Source of the DNA: Synaphobranchus kaupii
Taxonomy: Eukaryota; Chordata; Actinopteri; Anguilliformes; Synaphobranchidae
Length of the DNA stretch: 64,000 bases
Assembly (NCBI GenBank): GCA_029718625.1
Contig: CM056383.1
Location: 17,694,722-17,758,721 of the forward strand
Direction of reading: 5' to 3'
Position numbers and translations under genes: made by a program. The notes below the pieces were generated by a model. It was not told the origin of the DNA and did no database searches. It saw only the letters and a program-made list of their open reading frames with translations. This document shows, in pieces, positions 1 through 12,571 of this stretch. Position 1 is the first letter of the stretch. Every line of letters begins with the position of its first letter.

Positions 1-950
1 CAAATGGAACTGTTGTTTCAACGTTCGGTTTGCGTTTGCGATAGCCTACATTTCACAGGAGAGCATACTGAGACCGTAAGAATACACACTGAGCTATAAA
101 AGCACATTTATCGTTGTTTTTCCATAACATTTATAATTGCCCCATTGACTTCTATTGTAGCCCAGTGAGAGCCTACAGGAAATCTGTAGCGAGCTCAATA
201 CTGGACCGATCAGCGAAAATATGGACTCAATGTGTCAGGTTCATGGAAGACAGACCGCAAATAGGGTCCAAGGTCCAAAATAGCGAACTTATCCTTTAAT
301 TTAAAAACAAGTAACTATAAACTGGAAAAAAATTATAAATTAAAAATTAAATAAAGTATAATAATATTAATAATAATAATTAAAAAAGAAAGAATGAGAA
401 GTGTGTGTGTATCTCTAAAGACACACACTATGAAGCAAATGACAATGAAAGATGAAAGTTTGTATCCAAATGTGTATTCAGCCAGGCAGCACTTAATTTT
501 AGCAACAAATGTAACAGAATTGTTTCAACAAAAGTAACAGAAACAGAAGCGGCGCTTCCACTTCTGAAAATAGGAGTTTGATTTTGGTCACGCAGAAAAA
601 TGAATTCTGTTGCTTATTTGAAAAATGAAATAATCTCTGCAGTTGCAGGCAGTTGTAGAATAGATGATTAGGAAACGTCAAGGAAGTTGATCGTGGCATT
701 TACACTGCTGTAATAATTCTAATTTTAAAATCACAACGCCAATTGGCATCTGCGATGGCGCTTCTAGTGTTAACAATAATACAGCCACGACTGTCACCAA
801 AATACATCACCAGAGATCACATAGGCCTATCTATGAGCCAGCCAGATGAATGGCTAGCTAGCTACAGAATAGGTGCAATAATAACAAATATTGCATAACC
901 CTCATTAGTGCACTGACAGGAATACAACCACAAATTAAATAACCAAATAG
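1..950. other. No gene recognised (left edge)
   Basis: This is AT-rich sequence with short A/T runs and an AAT-rich patch near 355-385. I see no long reading frame, no splice-flanked exon and no repeat family I can name. It may be 5' flank or an upstream intron of adarb1. Confidence 0.5.
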
Positions 951-956
951 CCTAGA

Positions 957-1132
957 GTTTGTCACAATTCAGAACTCTGCCTCGCTCACAGAGGCTGCAG
1001 TCATCCATGCCACGGCGGTTCCCAGAGAAACATCACAAATGAAACAACCAATATACAATAACTTACAATTTGTCACAGAACTCCCTGCCTCGCTCACAGA
1101 GGCTGCAATCATAACCATGCCACAGCGGGCCC
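957..1132. repeat. Two-copy tandem duplication, about 110 bp
   Basis: The block with TTTGTCACA, then CTGCCTCGCTCACAGAGG, then CCATGCCAC occurs at 957-1015 and again at 1070-1125. The intervening sequence is also similar. It lies beside the hAT-like fragment and could be part of that element's noncoding end. Confidence 0.6.
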
Positions 1133-1174
1133 CAGAGTACATTTTTTTTTTTAATGAACCCGTATAGGACTACC

Positions 1175-1426
1175 TTAAGGTCCCTTCAGGAGTGGAGGGG
1201 GCTGTGGAGCCTGCATGTCCACGTTAGCATGCAGGCTAGCATGACACTCACGGGATGTCGTTGCTGTGGCCGTTTCTCCTTCATTGCCAGGGCCCGCAAA
1301 CGTCTCACGACGATCCTGCGAGTGCGATTCCTCTTCGTTGGACAAGTCCTGGTCCAAACTTTTTTCATCTTCCACTTCCAGACGTGGTTTTTTAAGAAAA
1401 TGGGTCAATGATAGCTGTTTAGCCAT
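1175..1426 (-). pseudogene. Possible hAT-type transposase N-terminal fragment
   Basis: The minus strand reads MAKQLSLTHFLKKPR followed by an acidic, serine-rich stretch (EVEDEKSLDQDLSNEEESH) over 83 codons. An opening with a basic patch after 'SLxxFLKK' and an acidic tail resembles the N-termini of hAT-related transposase-like proteins in fish. No zinc finger or DDE/hATC region follows, so at most this is a short relic. It could also be a chance reading frame. Confidence 0.3.
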
Positions 1427-1432
1427 ATTTGG

Positions 1433-2266
1433 CTCATACTAGGCTGCTTCTGTACATGAAACTCAGAATTGGCGCGCGAGTTCGTAATGTAGCCTAAACA
1501 AACGTAAGAGAACTTCTGCTATGAAAGTGCCGTGTCATCACACAGTAACGAACATAGCAACGGGCCGATGGAGACAAACAATCACATCCAGCGTTTTCTC
1601 CATTTGGTTTCTATTGCATCTCCACACTTTTTAGAGATTATTAATACATAACGATTCCCCAAGACAAAACAATTCACATTTAAGGTCATTATGAATCTGA
1701 ATGGGTGGGCAAGCTGTCAATCTGGACGGCTTTACACTAAAATGCAAGAGTTCTGGTCAGATAGCGAAACGGACGAAAGTGCGCCATTTTGCGTAGAGGC
1801 GGAAACTATAATTACACCCTCATAATATCAGCGCTGCCATTGAAAATTTTAATTAGGCCTAACGGGAAACCGAAGCTGTTTTGGAAAGGGTTTTTCCAGA
1901 TGCTATTTTGATCATTCCAGCATTCTCCGATAAGGGTAATATTGCAGCTACATTAAAAAAGATTATATTAAAAAAAAAAAATATTAAAATTTTTTTTTAA
2001 ATTAAGATTATTTATTTTCCCTCTTGTCCAAGCCGGGCGGCACGTGAGTCGCCCGGCCAAGGTAATGGTAGGGGAAACACTGAGTTGTAAATTTATTTAT
2101 TTATTTTATTTTTTTGAAGTCACGTCATGCTGATAACCTTTCAGAAGAAAACCAGGTTCCCCCGACGTTAAAGACAGATAGACAGCCCGTGTGTGTGTCT
2201 GTGCGCACGTGTGTGCATGTGTTCAGCGAGTCTGACGGTCTCTCTCTGGTCCTGTGATCGTACACA

Positions 2267-2299
<33 letters not shown>

Positions 2300-2866
2300 A
2301 AACCCCAAATGTGCAGTGAGCTGCCAATCTGGAGATATAAAGGGAAGCTGTCATCTGCTGTGGGGGGTTTAAAACAGTCTGAACAATGTGTGCAGTCTGT
2401 ACAGCTAGCTTGTGATGCAGGAGCTCAGCTCACTGTAGAAAGTGTTTGCTGTTCCCTACAGATGGTCCTGTGCATGCTGACTGAACCTGTAGTGCACCTC
2501 TGCAGTCCTGTATTTGTCCATCTCTTCATGCATTCTGCATCTATACATGCAAACTGCCTCACACAGGGAAAGTCTATGTGTAGATATTAGTGAGGGGCCT
2601 TTTTCATAATTGAATATGCTATTAACTGAAATTCTCACACCCTGGGCTGCAGCAGTAATTTCACCCTTGACGGCTTGTGCTGATGTGAAGTCTTTAATTT
2701 TGCTCTAACTGCGCTTCAGAAGTGGAATTTAATCTTGGTGCAGAAATCAGCAGTAGGGCCATATTGGAAGGCAACAAAGCGCTTTGCACATAGTTCAGTT
2801 CTAATTTGGCCCTTTTGGGCTTTGGTTCGTCTTTTTCGGCTTCATTAGACAGCACAAAGTAGAGCC
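1433..2866. other. No gene recognised; low-complexity patches
   Basis: There is an A/T-rich stretch near 1955-2010 and another near 2090-2120. A GT/CA-rich microsatellite cluster lies at about 2190-2300. I see no coding exon or recognisable element otherwise. Confidence 0.5.
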
Positions 2867-3045
2867 CTGGTATTCAAATCACGGCCCTCAACGTCCGAGA
2901 ACTGTTGGTTTTCCACCCTCCCTTTACCTGGGAGTTGGGCGTGAAGGCAGTCTGGCCAATCAGTAGCACTAATTGTTCAGTTAATTACCTGAGAGAAAGA
3001 AAACCAGGGCTGGATTTGGAATCAAGGTCCAGATTTGAATATCCA
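2867..3045. repeat. Dispersed repeat, copy 1 (unnamed family)
   Basis: This block starts CCTGGTATTCAAATCACGG, continues through AACTGTTGGTTTTCCAC and CACTAATTGTTCA, and ends near CCAGATTTGAATA. The same order of motifs recurs at 7389-7565 in the same orientation, so it is a dispersed SINE- or MITE-like family. I cannot name it. Confidence 0.6.
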
Positions 3046-3295
3046 TGGTGTAGAGCAGGGGTGGGAACCTTATCTGAAAAGCGCCGGTGCGGGTTTTTGT
3101 TTTAGCCCAGCACTAAGACATCTGGGGCGCGTCCCAATACTTGAAAAATGCATCCTCCTTTTGTCCACTACCACCCCCTCTCCTACATGCCCCGGAAACC
3201 GATCTTTGTGTCCTAATCTAATGTTGCTGATTACATATTAATTGCATATTAATGGCTACGTATTAATGTCTCGACGCAAACAGCATCAGGTACGT

Positions 3296-3975
3296 TGAGC
3301 ACCATAATTCATTGGACAGTGACACATTTTTTGTTATTTTGGTTCTGTACTCTAGCACTTTGAGTTTGAAAGTATATAATGAGGTTGAAGTGCAGACTTT
3401 CAGCTTTAATTTGAGCGTATTTTCATCCATATTGGATGACCCGTTTAGAAATTATAAAACCTTTTGTACATAGCCCCCCCATTTTCGGGCATCAATACAT
3501 TTTGGACAGTTTAACAATGTAGAATAAAGTAATCATTTTAAATATTTGGTCTCATATTCTTTGCATGCCATGACTTTCTGATGTCCGTGACCCAACAATA
3601 TCAAAAGACTCTTTATTTCTTAAAATATCTTATTTTAATAACTAATTTTTTATTTTTACAACATCTCTGCATTTTGAATGGATCTTGATTGGAATTGGGG
3701 GCTGGGACTAGATTTAGCTGTAAATTACCCTGGAACAGTATGGAACACATGGTTGGCTAAATGGCTAAAGTCATCAAGGGTCTGATGTATCAAACAAGCC
3801 TTAAGCCATCACTCTGTTGCCAGAAATACAGTAGATATGGATGAATAACGGGTTTCTTCTCCTGACTTATTTTTCCATAGAGTTCAATAGGAAAATTTGT
3901 CAGGAGAAACAACCCTTAAAGTGATCCATCCATATCTACTGCATATCTGGCAGCTGAGTGATGGTTTGAGGCTCG
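3296..3975. mobile_element. Degenerate Tc1-like or foldback remnant
   Basis: Bases 3330-3540 resemble the end region of a fish Tc1-like element (TTTTCATCCATATTGGATGA and similar words). From about 3540 to 3975 the sequence matches the left part of the foldback at 36776-37375, including ATGCCATGACT, TGGGACTAGATTTAGCTGT and CAGTAGATATGGATG. Its centre (about 3800-3970) is an imperfect inverted repeat. There is no coding capacity. Confidence 0.55.
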
Positions 3976-6900
3976 TTTGATTCCCCCACGGTTCCCCAAC
4001 CCTGGTGTAGAGAGGCAGGAAGAATGGGAGCAAGAGAGAGGGAGAGACGTGCGACAAAGCTCACACGGCCGGAATCCAACCGCGCACACCGCGGCTAGCA
4101 ATGACCACGTGGAGGGTGCTCTTCCATTCTACGCCACCGAGACACTCCCAAGCTTGGCACCAGTTCTGGTTTAGCTCAGGTTCACTTCTGGTTCAGCCTA
4201 GTTTGGCTCTGGTGCAGTTGTTTTACTGAATAACAAAGTACCCCCCAGAAATGTCTGTCCATTGTTTATATTGCGTAATCTTCACATCGGTAACTGCGCT
4301 GGTCTGGCTTGTGTTTCCCTGTCTGTATTTGCAGACCTTATTCACTAATGCCACATCTTATGGGGAAACGTAAATCTAGTTCAGGTCTTGGCAGTGGATT
4401 AAAATCCTTGTGAGGAGTGAACCCTCCTCTAAATCAAAAGGTCCTTTCCTGTCATTCAGTGAGTGACTGCAAGGATGGTGCACCATCATCCACTGTCTTA
4501 GGCTGCTGAAATGACTCGACCTGCTTGGGTGCCAACTGCTCAAGTTTCTTCCATCGAATAAAGATATTTGCAGAGAGGTGCACCCATGTTGTTTAATTCA
4601 GTCTGGACCTCCACTGCCTCTCTGGGGAGGGATGAGGGGGTGTTTGCCATTTTATGATCATTAGTTTGTGTCACGATCATCACGGTTTGTCTCTCCTGGA
4701 CCTTTTTACCCGGCCCTCTAGACCTTGTGTTCAGAGCTGCTGTTGTGCTCTCGGAACATTTGCACCCTGCTATGCAAATAAATCTGCGCACGGTCTGGAG
4801 AATGGCGAGGAACGCTTCACAATAGTTCCTTCATGGGGGCTGTTGGCTTGAGTATCATAATCGAGCACTGAGAGGAATGGCATCCTGCAGGATGTGTTTT
4901 TTTTGTGTGACTGGAATATGGTCCTGTCGACAGGGATTACAGTCCGTATGACCAATACAATCATCGCAATACGGTTCACTTCAAAAAGGAATGTGCGCAT
5001 ATTCAAATGGAGGTTTTCATTTGGGAATGATATGGACCCAGCTTTTTTTATGGAATCTAAAGTCTGGACAATGCAGTAACTCACCAAGACAACAAACACT
5101 GTACTAGACAAAGTAACAATTTATTGTAATCACACCAGCCAGTGGGAAAATCACAGCACGGCACAGCACAAGTTCGCTGTACAGCAACCTTTTCAACACT
5201 CTGGTCATCTAACCTGACTTAAATACACTGAGGCTTTGACTTGACTCACGTATCCATATTGTCTGTGAGGGCAGAATCACTTTGTTCCAGGAAGACATAT
5301 CAACAACACATGCTCTTAGTCTCACCCGATAACCTTATGGTGCCTTGATGTCTATACAGGGAGTGCAGAGGCCTGTCCAATCACCGACTTTGCCCTCCGG
5401 CCATACAATTTGCAAGCCAAGCCCCGATGATCAGCCCTCACCTGCTGCACTAATACTCATTGTTTGAGATGCACACACACACATGCTTGACCAGTCTTAT
5501 AAGGCAAAACTCCAAACCCATCAGATGGATGAAGAGATAAAAATGTTCAAATGGGCCTCCATCTTCTGGCGTCTTGGTGGTACTGCAGTCCTGTACTGGG
5601 AGACTGGTCTATGAAATAACTTAGTTTATATTCCCTAAACTGTTGGTAGTTTTGGCTGTACCTTTTATCCATTACATTCCATTGCAGTACAAATTTGGAT
5701 TGTAGGTTCATTTTGCCTTTGGTGCATTTGTGTACCAAATGACACTCACACAAATTATACTTTGATAAGAATGGATAATTTAGTAATGCACACAAGTTAG
5801 TATTGTGTGTAATGTAGTAGCGTGTAAGTTAGCATTGTGCTTTAGCAACATGCAAATTAAATTTTGTGTGTACGTTAGTGATGCGTGTAAGGTAGTAGCG
5901 TGTACTTGTTAGTAAGTAACGTGCTTTAGTCATGCGCCTTACTAATGTGCCTAAGTTAGTAAACCAATGATTTCCTGTTCTGGCCCATTCTCTTGCAACA
6001 GGTCTGAACAAATGTTTCTTTTTTTTCGAGGAATTTAAAGCAATGCACATGGAATTTTCCACTGTTTTATATGCCTGTTTTACATGTGCATTTTGTTTCT
6101 TTCCACAGACTTTTCTTGCATGCTTCTATAAAGCAAACACAGCTGTGAGATCACAGGCTATATTTCCATTCCCCACTTACTTACCATTACTACATCCGTC
6201 GTCCTGACTAGTTTGGGCTTCTGCTTCCGGTCATTTATTTTGCTTTTGTGCCAGGGAATTGACACTGTGTGGATTAATGTGCCCTCTGCTGGTGGAGTTG
6301 TGTATTTTGCACGGTTATTCAGGTTTTGCCTTTTCCATTAGTCTTTATTTCAAGTTTATTCTGTGTAGTTTTTATTTTGTCTTTCTTTTGGAGATCCATG
6401 CCCATTTTTTTAATCTAATTAATTTTTTTGTTTTAGTTTCAGGAGGGAATGTATGTTTCAGTGACAATGATGTAAGAATCAAGCAAGTTGCTTTAACAGA
6501 AAGTGGAAGCATTTGAATAACAAATTTTGGAAAACTCAAAAAAAATTTGAAATAATGTTGAAAACCTCAGAAAGGGAACTATCCCATTCCCTTTCATACA
6601 GCAAGGCTGTTTGTAGTGAGTAGAAGCATGGAATTCAGAATACTGGTGGGGAGAGAGACTTTGCGCTGAACTTGTGGTGCATTTAAGGTGAATCTGCGAG
6701 TCCACTTGGTTCCACAAGGGGGCAATATGTACCTCAAAAGGAATTTTCACTCTGCTTCTGTAATACACTTTGAATTTGCATTTTTAAATAAGTAACAATG
6801 AGGAGTTAAAATGGTTGGTTTCGTTCAGTCTATGTGCTTGGATTGGAATGTATTTTAATGTCTGTTCTGTTATCCTTAATGCATTGTTCAGAGCTATAGT

Positions 6901-7388
6901 TAAAGAGGATATGTAAAATTATGTAAATATTTGTTTGCAGTTGTGCATCTATGGGAAAGCTCACTGTTTACAAGCTGTACCAGATTGTCAACTCCATTGG
7001 AGTCTCCAGTGTATAACAGCAAGTAATGGCGCTGTCTGACACTCCCCTTCATGAATATTCATAATGAACCACAAAGTCAGAAGATCTAAACAATGGCAGA
7101 AACAGAACTTTCAATTTTAAGAATAGGAAGCTGAATATCTGAACTATTCATCTTCCTATTGAGACTGACTACTCTTTGTGGTATTCCTCCCCATGCTACA
7201 GGACCTCCTGCAGATAGGAGGCGCTGTGGCGCCAAAAGCAGCTTGTGTAATTATCTGACTGAGACTGCTCAGGAGCAGCAGACACGGGAAGCGTGATCAC
7301 TGAATAGACTGACTCACCTGTGAGCACGTTCTGTCAGTGTGTGGGGGAGGGCATGGCCCAGAGGGAGAGCTCCACTGGCCTTTACAGC
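3976..7388. other. No gene recognised
   Basis: This 3.4-kb stretch has no splice-flanked coding exon I can support. Around 5800-5965 there is a run of imperfect short repeats built on GTGTAAGTTAG- and GTAGTAGCGTGT-like words. It is probably 5' flank or intron of adarb1. Confidence 0.45.
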
Positions 7389-7565
7389 CCTGGTATTCAA
7401 ATCACGGTCCACTAGGGCTCAGAACTGTTGGTTTTCCACTCTCCCTTTACCTGGGGGTTGGGTATGAAGCCAGTCTACCCAATCAGAAGCACTAATTGTT
7501 CAATTATTTACCTGGGATAAAAGAAAACCTGGGCCGGATTTGGATTTTAGGGCCAGATTTGAATA
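7389..7565. repeat. Dispersed repeat, copy 2 (unnamed family)
   Basis: This is the second copy of the block at 2867-3045, in the same orientation. It shares CCTGGTATTCAAATCACGG and CACTAATTGTTCAATTA. It ends about 240 bp upstream of the adarb1 R-domain exon. Confidence 0.6.
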
Positions 7566-7804
7566 GATCCGCCTTACAGGATGAGGCTAATGTCCCATCT
7601 TCACACGGCAGCTGAGAGGCGCTCAAGATCGAATCGGCACCCGGGAGATTTCAGATCCCTCCCCGCTGCCCCTCCCTGCAGTTACGAGCTGAGTGCAGGG
7701 GGGTGGGTCGAGTGCGAGGAGGAGAGTGGAGAGACACCAGAGAGGGGAGAGAGTTCACACCTCCACTGAGAGAGCAGAGGGGAACGTGCTGTGCTCTTTA
7801 TAGC

Positions 7805-7904
7805 ATGCCTCCACTTCAGCAGGGCTCCCACGGCCTGGCCGCTTATCACTGCCTCATCAGCAGTCGGTTAAAGAGACGGCGTAAGAAGCGCTCAGAACGC
7901 AGAG
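7805..7904 (+). CDS. adarb1: adarb1 alternative 5' coding exon (arginine-rich R domain)
   Basis: This exon codes for 33 residues from an ATG at 7805, ending RLKRRRKKRSERR, then a donor GTAGCA at 7905. Spliced to the acceptor at 12572, the codon completes as Gly and reads RIGSQHKYFT directly into the canonical Met at 12604 with no stop. That gives a 44-residue N-terminal extension. Mammalian ADAR2 has a described upstream exon with a basic R domain like that of ADAR3, which binds single-stranded RNA; this matches in place, phase and composition. The frame stays open upstream to an ATG at 7703, so the true start and 5' exon edge are uncertain. The donor is only moderate. Confidence 0.65.
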
Positions 7905-7918
7905 GTAGCACTGTCAGT

Positions 7919-7941
7919 GTGTGTGTGTGTGTGTGTGTGTG
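7919..7941. repeat. (GT)n microsatellite
   Basis: A short GT run 14 bp downstream of the donor of the adarb1 R-domain exon. Confidence 0.9.
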
Positions 7942-8719
7942 TTCGAAAAATGAATATTATGACAAGATAATAATGTATATTGCCTGCTTTGGATGTGTGC
8001 CTGGGTACCATTCGTCACGTCGAAAATGTGTATGAGTGAACCTGAATTGTCAGTGCTCTACTGTAACTGATTAACATTTGGTGACAGAATACAGCCACAG
8101 CTAATGAATGGTGTGTATGTTGTTCATGCTTACGGTTATGCATGTGACCTGTAGATACTTCTCTAGAGCTGCTGTGATGGTCAGCACGAATATAAAACAT
8201 ATCAGAGAGAATAAGAGCAGAGAGCTTGTCTCCCTCTCTTGAGTTTGGTGCCCAGTGTCGCAATATCACTTCATGTGGATGCATTTTTTAGATTTAACAT
8301 GTTTTGCATTGGTATATATGATCTCGTTTGGACTTTGGGACCACTGGAGTACACAGGGTGGCTACTGGCCTTTAGTAACCTCTGGATCCATCCGGATTAT
8401 CTGGTTCACCCGGACTGCAGGTACATGTCAAACCCACAGCTGTGGCCACCCTCTGCGCCAATGTGAGTTTATTGCGGTTAGCAGTCAGTCTGACAGTCTC
8501 CTCCCAGGCATCAGAGGTGGAAAGTCCAGGGTTCAGAAAGTAAGTCCTGCCGTGTGTTTCTTCCACCTATGAATTCAGCCAGCTGATTGCACCATTTAGT
8601 TCTACCTCTTGGCTGAAGAATTGTGTTAATTAGCAAATCCAGTTGATAGGTACCAAATACTGGGGAGGATTTTCTGAACCTGGAATTTGTATCTCTGCCA
8701 AGTATGCTCCTGAATCTAT

Positions 8720-9420
8720 AGTTTGTGTCTGAGGTCAGTACTTACCTGAATCTATATCTTGTGTCTGAGGTCAGTGCTTACCTGAATCTATAGTTTGTGT
8801 CTGAGGTCAGTGCTTGCCTGAATCTGTACTTTGTGTCTGTGGTCAGTGCGTACATGAATCTATATCTTGTGTCTGAGGTCAGTGCGTACCTGAATCTATA
8901 TCTTGTGTCTGAGGTCAGTGCTTACCTGAATCTGTACTTTGTGTCTGTGGTCAGTGCTTACCTGAATCTATATCTTGTGTCTGAGGTCAGTGCGTACCTG
9001 AATCTATATCTTGTGTCTGAGGTCAGTGCTTGCCTGAATCTGTACTTTGTGTCTGTGGTCAGTGCGTACATGAATCTATATCTTGTGTCTGGAGGTCAGT
9101 GCGTACCTGAATCTATATCTTGTGTCTGAGGTCAGTGCTTACCTGAATCTGTACTTTGTGTCTGTGGTCAGTGCTTACCTGAATCTGTACTTTGTGTCTG
9201 TGGTCAGTGCGTACCTGAATCTATATCTTGTGTCTGAGGTCAGTGCGTACATGAAACTGTAGTTTGTGTCTGAGGTCAGTGCTTACCTGAATCTATAGTT
9301 TGTGTCTGAGGTCAGTGCTTAGCTGAATCTGTACTTTGTGTCTGTGGTCAGTGCGTACATGAATCTATAGTTTGTGTCTGAGGTCAATATGTACCTAAAT
9401 CTGTCCTTTGTGTCAGTGGT
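8720..9420. repeat. 36-bp minisatellite (about 19 copies)
   Basis: Tandem 36-bp units contain GTGTCTGAGGTCAGTGC followed by TTACCTGAATCTATA. Units vary at a few positions (GTGCTTACCTG, GTGCGTACCTG, GTGCGTACATG) and one copy has an extra G near 9092. Because 36 is divisible by three, an open frame of 12-residue repeats runs through it, which is a by-product of the period. On the minus strand many units carry CAG/GTAAGC, a splice-donor match. It lies in the intron after the adarb1 R-domain exon. Confidence 0.9.
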
Positions 9421-9914
9421 GAGTGGAAAGGCAGAAACTCAACGTGTTATTTGTGCTATATTGCAGTAGCTGCAGGAGGATCCGATTGACATTTTGGCTT
9501 TCAAATGAAAATGTCTTCGCTGACACAAACCGGTTTCTTAAAGGACAGAAACTCTGACACAGGGTGTTGATCAGCATCAAGCCTCGTCTCCTCACAAAAG
9601 TCTCTGAAAGGCTGAAAATGATTTCTTGACACTGAAGAACAGTTTGATGAATCATGTACATGATTGTAACAAGGAACAGTGACAGCTAGAGAAATGCTTT
9701 TGTGTCATTTGTGAAAGGAAAGGTCATGTTTCTGAAGCGTTAATGATGATTAATGCAGAACAAGCACCCCCCTTCTGAAGCGCTCTGTGTTCCCCCAAAT
9801 AATGAATTCAGCTCCCTGAATAAAGCAAAAAAAAAAGTATGACATATTGCTCTTGCAGACTTCCTGGTAAAAAGTTAAACTTCTGTAAGATAAACTTAGT
9901 GACCATGTGAAAGT

Positions 9915-11123
9915 GTTAAAGGGATAGTTCGGAATTTTGGTCATAATGTCTCAATTACGACTTACCCATGATGTTGTTGATTGATGGAAACCATTTTCAG
10001 CTAATTCCATGCTGTCCCTTCTTTTGGACATACACACGTTGCTAATGCTAGCACAACTCTAAGGTAACCAGTAGCATCCACTACCAAACGCACTTAAACA
10101 CTCCACAGTGCACCCAAAGCAAATAAAAGACGACGACAGTCTATCGGGGTTATTTTCAGTGATTATACCATAATTTTTGAAGTCAAACTATCGTTGAATC
10201 CTTTACTTTGTGCTGATCTATATTCTCTGTGGAAGTACAGTGGCGCTACACTGTTGGTAGCACACTGGCTACCAATTTGCAGGAAAGGTTTGACCACTTC
10301 CATGACTTGGCAATCGTGGCAACTAGCTAGCTAAATTGAATAGATAGATCACGCATGCAATCATTTATTAGTTACCTGCTCGTCAGTTGTTTTCGGTGCA
10401 TGAAGAAAAACAGATGATGGCACAGCAGTCTCCTTCAGTAGAGGGTGTCCCGACCGTCTTTTTGATTTTCACTTAGTCATACTCCGTGAAATGGTCACTA
10501 CAAACTTTTAACTTTTTTAGAGTCTCAATGTTGACATCCATGCGAGCAGCAAGAAGCCACAGCTGTTTTCTTTGTTGATCTTCCACTGGAAATCGGTGAA
10601 AACTTTGTGGTGCCCATTTTTTTGCATGATTTGAACAACCTTGAAATACACACCGAAATACCATCTTACCTGAACGTTAGCTAACAATACTACCAGTCTG
10701 ATTCTTTCACACGCGCGATATTGTTGTTGGCCGGCACTACATACGGCGGCAGAGCTATACTTTACGTTACCTACTAACGTAAAGTATCGCTTCGCCGCTG
10801 TACTTCCACGGAGAATTTAGGTGAGCACAAAGTAAAGGTTTCAACGATAGTTTGACTTGAAAAATGATAGTATAATCACAGAAAATAACCCCGATAGACT
10901 GTCGTCGTATTTTATTTGCTTTGGGTGCACTGTGGAGTGTTTAAGTGCGTTTGGTAGTGGATGCTAGCAGTTACCTTAGAGTTGCGCTAGCATTAGCAAT
11001 GTGTGTATGTCCAAAAGAAGGGACAGCATGGAATTATCTGAAAATGGTTTCCATCAATCAACTACATCATGGGTAAGTCGTAATTGAGATATTATGTCCA
11101 AAATTCCGAACTATCCCTTTAAA
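9915..11123. mobile_element. Kolobok-like DNA transposon with THAP fragment
   Basis: The element is bounded by TTAAAGGGATAGTTCGG at the left and its inverse at the right end. The inverted repeats are long, about 350 bp or more; the left arm to about 10260 matches the right arm from about 10790. TTAA sits at both outer edges, as expected for a TTAA target duplication. The interior carries a minus-strand THAP-like zinc-finger fragment at 10473-10664. TTAA targets plus a THAP finger fit the Kolobok superfamily. No catalytic domain is present, so this is a non-autonomous or decayed copy. A second copy is at 39874-40505. Confidence 0.7.
10473..10664 (-). pseudogene. THAP zinc-finger fragment of the transposon
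   Basis: The minus strand encodes about 63 residues beginning MVFRCVFQGCSNH, with FHRFPVEDQQRKQLW in the middle and KVCSDHFTEYD at the end. The C-x4-C ... C-x2-H spacing and the FHRFP motif are typical of a THAP DNA-binding domain. The frame ends soon after, and no DDE domain follows inside the element. It belongs to the Kolobok-like transposon around it and is not a host THAP gene. Confidence 0.65.
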
Positions 11124-11439
11124 CCCAGAGTGTGGGTCTCATATGCTCACTCCATTAAGACTCATTAGGAGAGCTTAGCTGGGTGCACCTGAGCAGATGT
11201 AATTGAGATACATGCAGACTCTAGACCTCTAGAGTTAATGCAATTTGAATTTTGTTCCTGGAAAATTCATCTTTAAATGGTAGTAATCGCACAAGCATAT
11301 TTGCTGTCACCTGCCAAATTCATTCTGCCAGCTCAAATTCATTAGACTACTTAGTTTAGATGAATTGGCACAAGTCCTGAATAAAGATGTGAAGAGGAAG
11401 CCTGTTGGCAGTTTCTCTCTTACATCATTACTTAGTGCA

Positions 11440-11932
11440 CAGTGTTGTAACCATATGTCACATCATTACCATTACATCACTGTGCATCACTGTGACATCA
11501 ATACTTACTGTTACATCAATGCTCTGTTAGATTACTTACCATTACATCACTGTGCACTGTCACATCAATACTGTTACATCACTGTGCACTGTCACATCAA
11601 TACTTACTGTTACATCAATGCTCTGTTAGATTACTTACCATTACATCACTGCACTGTCACATCAATACTTACTGTTACATCACTGTGCACTGTCACATCA
11701 ATACTTACTGTTACATCACTGTGCACTGTCACATCAATACTGTTTACATCACTGTGCACTGTCACATCAACACTTACTGTTACATCACTGTGCACTGTCA
11801 CATCAACACTTACTGTTACATCACTGTGCACTGTTACATCATTACTTACTGTTTCGTAGCTCTACACTGTCGCATCATTACTGTTACATCACCATGCACT
11901 GTGATGCATCATTACTTAGTTATTACTTGTTA
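11440..11932. repeat. 36-bp minisatellite, CATCA-rich
   Basis: The unit is about 36 bp and contains TTACTGTTACATCACTGTG and CACTGTCACATCAATAC, with length variants and partial units. Open frames in several phases are caused by the period and show only simple repeats. The minus strand of full units carries ACA/GTAAGT, a donor-like word. It lies in the intron upstream of the first canonical adarb1 coding exon. Confidence 0.88.
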
Positions 11933-12230
11933 AATTGAATTGATTTGTCATTTCACTCTGAACTGTCTATGCTTGAGCTCTGCTCTGTCAGCTCTTTAGA
12001 AATAATGTCTCTGTACAACAGGAAGGCATTTGAAGCCAAAGTTTGACCAACATATCAAGGTGCAGTTTTAGCCTTTTCAGGCTTTGTTACATTAGCGTTT
12101 TTTAAAACGTGTTTAAATTTACCCTTATTTCATACGGCCTGAGTGCTCATCACAACACTTCAGTGTAGTCTGTGCCTGTAGCTGAACATGCCTATGTGTG
12201 TTTGTGTACACACTTGTTTGTCTGTCTGTG

Positions 12231-12232
<2 letters not shown>

Positions 12233-12271
<39 letters not shown>
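12233..12271. repeat. (GT)n microsatellite
   Basis: A GT dinucleotide run inside the adarb1 intron, next to a SINE-like repeat. Confidence 0.95.
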
Positions 12272-12275
<4 letters not shown>

Positions 12276-12289
12276 GTGTTTGCGTTGAG

Positions 12290-12535
12290 TTTAGTTTGGG
12301 TGGATAGCACTGTTACCTCACAGCAAGAAGGTCCTGGGTTTGAATCCCTTACGGGGCCCTTTTGTGTGGGGTTTGCATGTTCTCCCCGTGCCTTCATGGG
12401 TTTCCTCTGGGTACTCCGGTTTCTTCCTGCAATCCATAGACATGCAGGTTAGGCTAATTGGTGGGGCATTAACAGGGCATTGCTGTAAAAGAACGTGTGT
12501 GCTCAGTCAACCTACCCTGTATAAATAAAGGTAAA
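12290..12535 (+). mobile_element. tRNA-like SINE-type dispersed repeat
   Basis: The sequence contains a B-box-like GGGTTTGAATCCC, then GTTTGCATGTTCTCCCCGTG, GGTACTCCGGTTTC and CATGCAGGTTAGGCTAATTGG. These words occur together in a very common fish interspersed repeat. It ends in TATAAATAAAGGTAAATAAA. The family name is not certain. It ends about 35 bp before the adarb1 exon acceptor at 12571. Confidence 0.6.
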
Positions 12536-12571
12536 TAAATTCTAACCGGTCTCTCTTACTCTGTCCTATAG

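Noticed and set aside
8797..9129. Open frame of 12-residue repeats (VSEVSAYLNLYL type)
   Set aside because: It is the translation of a 36-bp minisatellite; the period keeps it open and there is no conserved protein or start context.
11365..11933. Open frames rich in CHINTYCYIT-type repeats
   Set aside because: They come from the CATCA minisatellite and occur in several frames on both strands.
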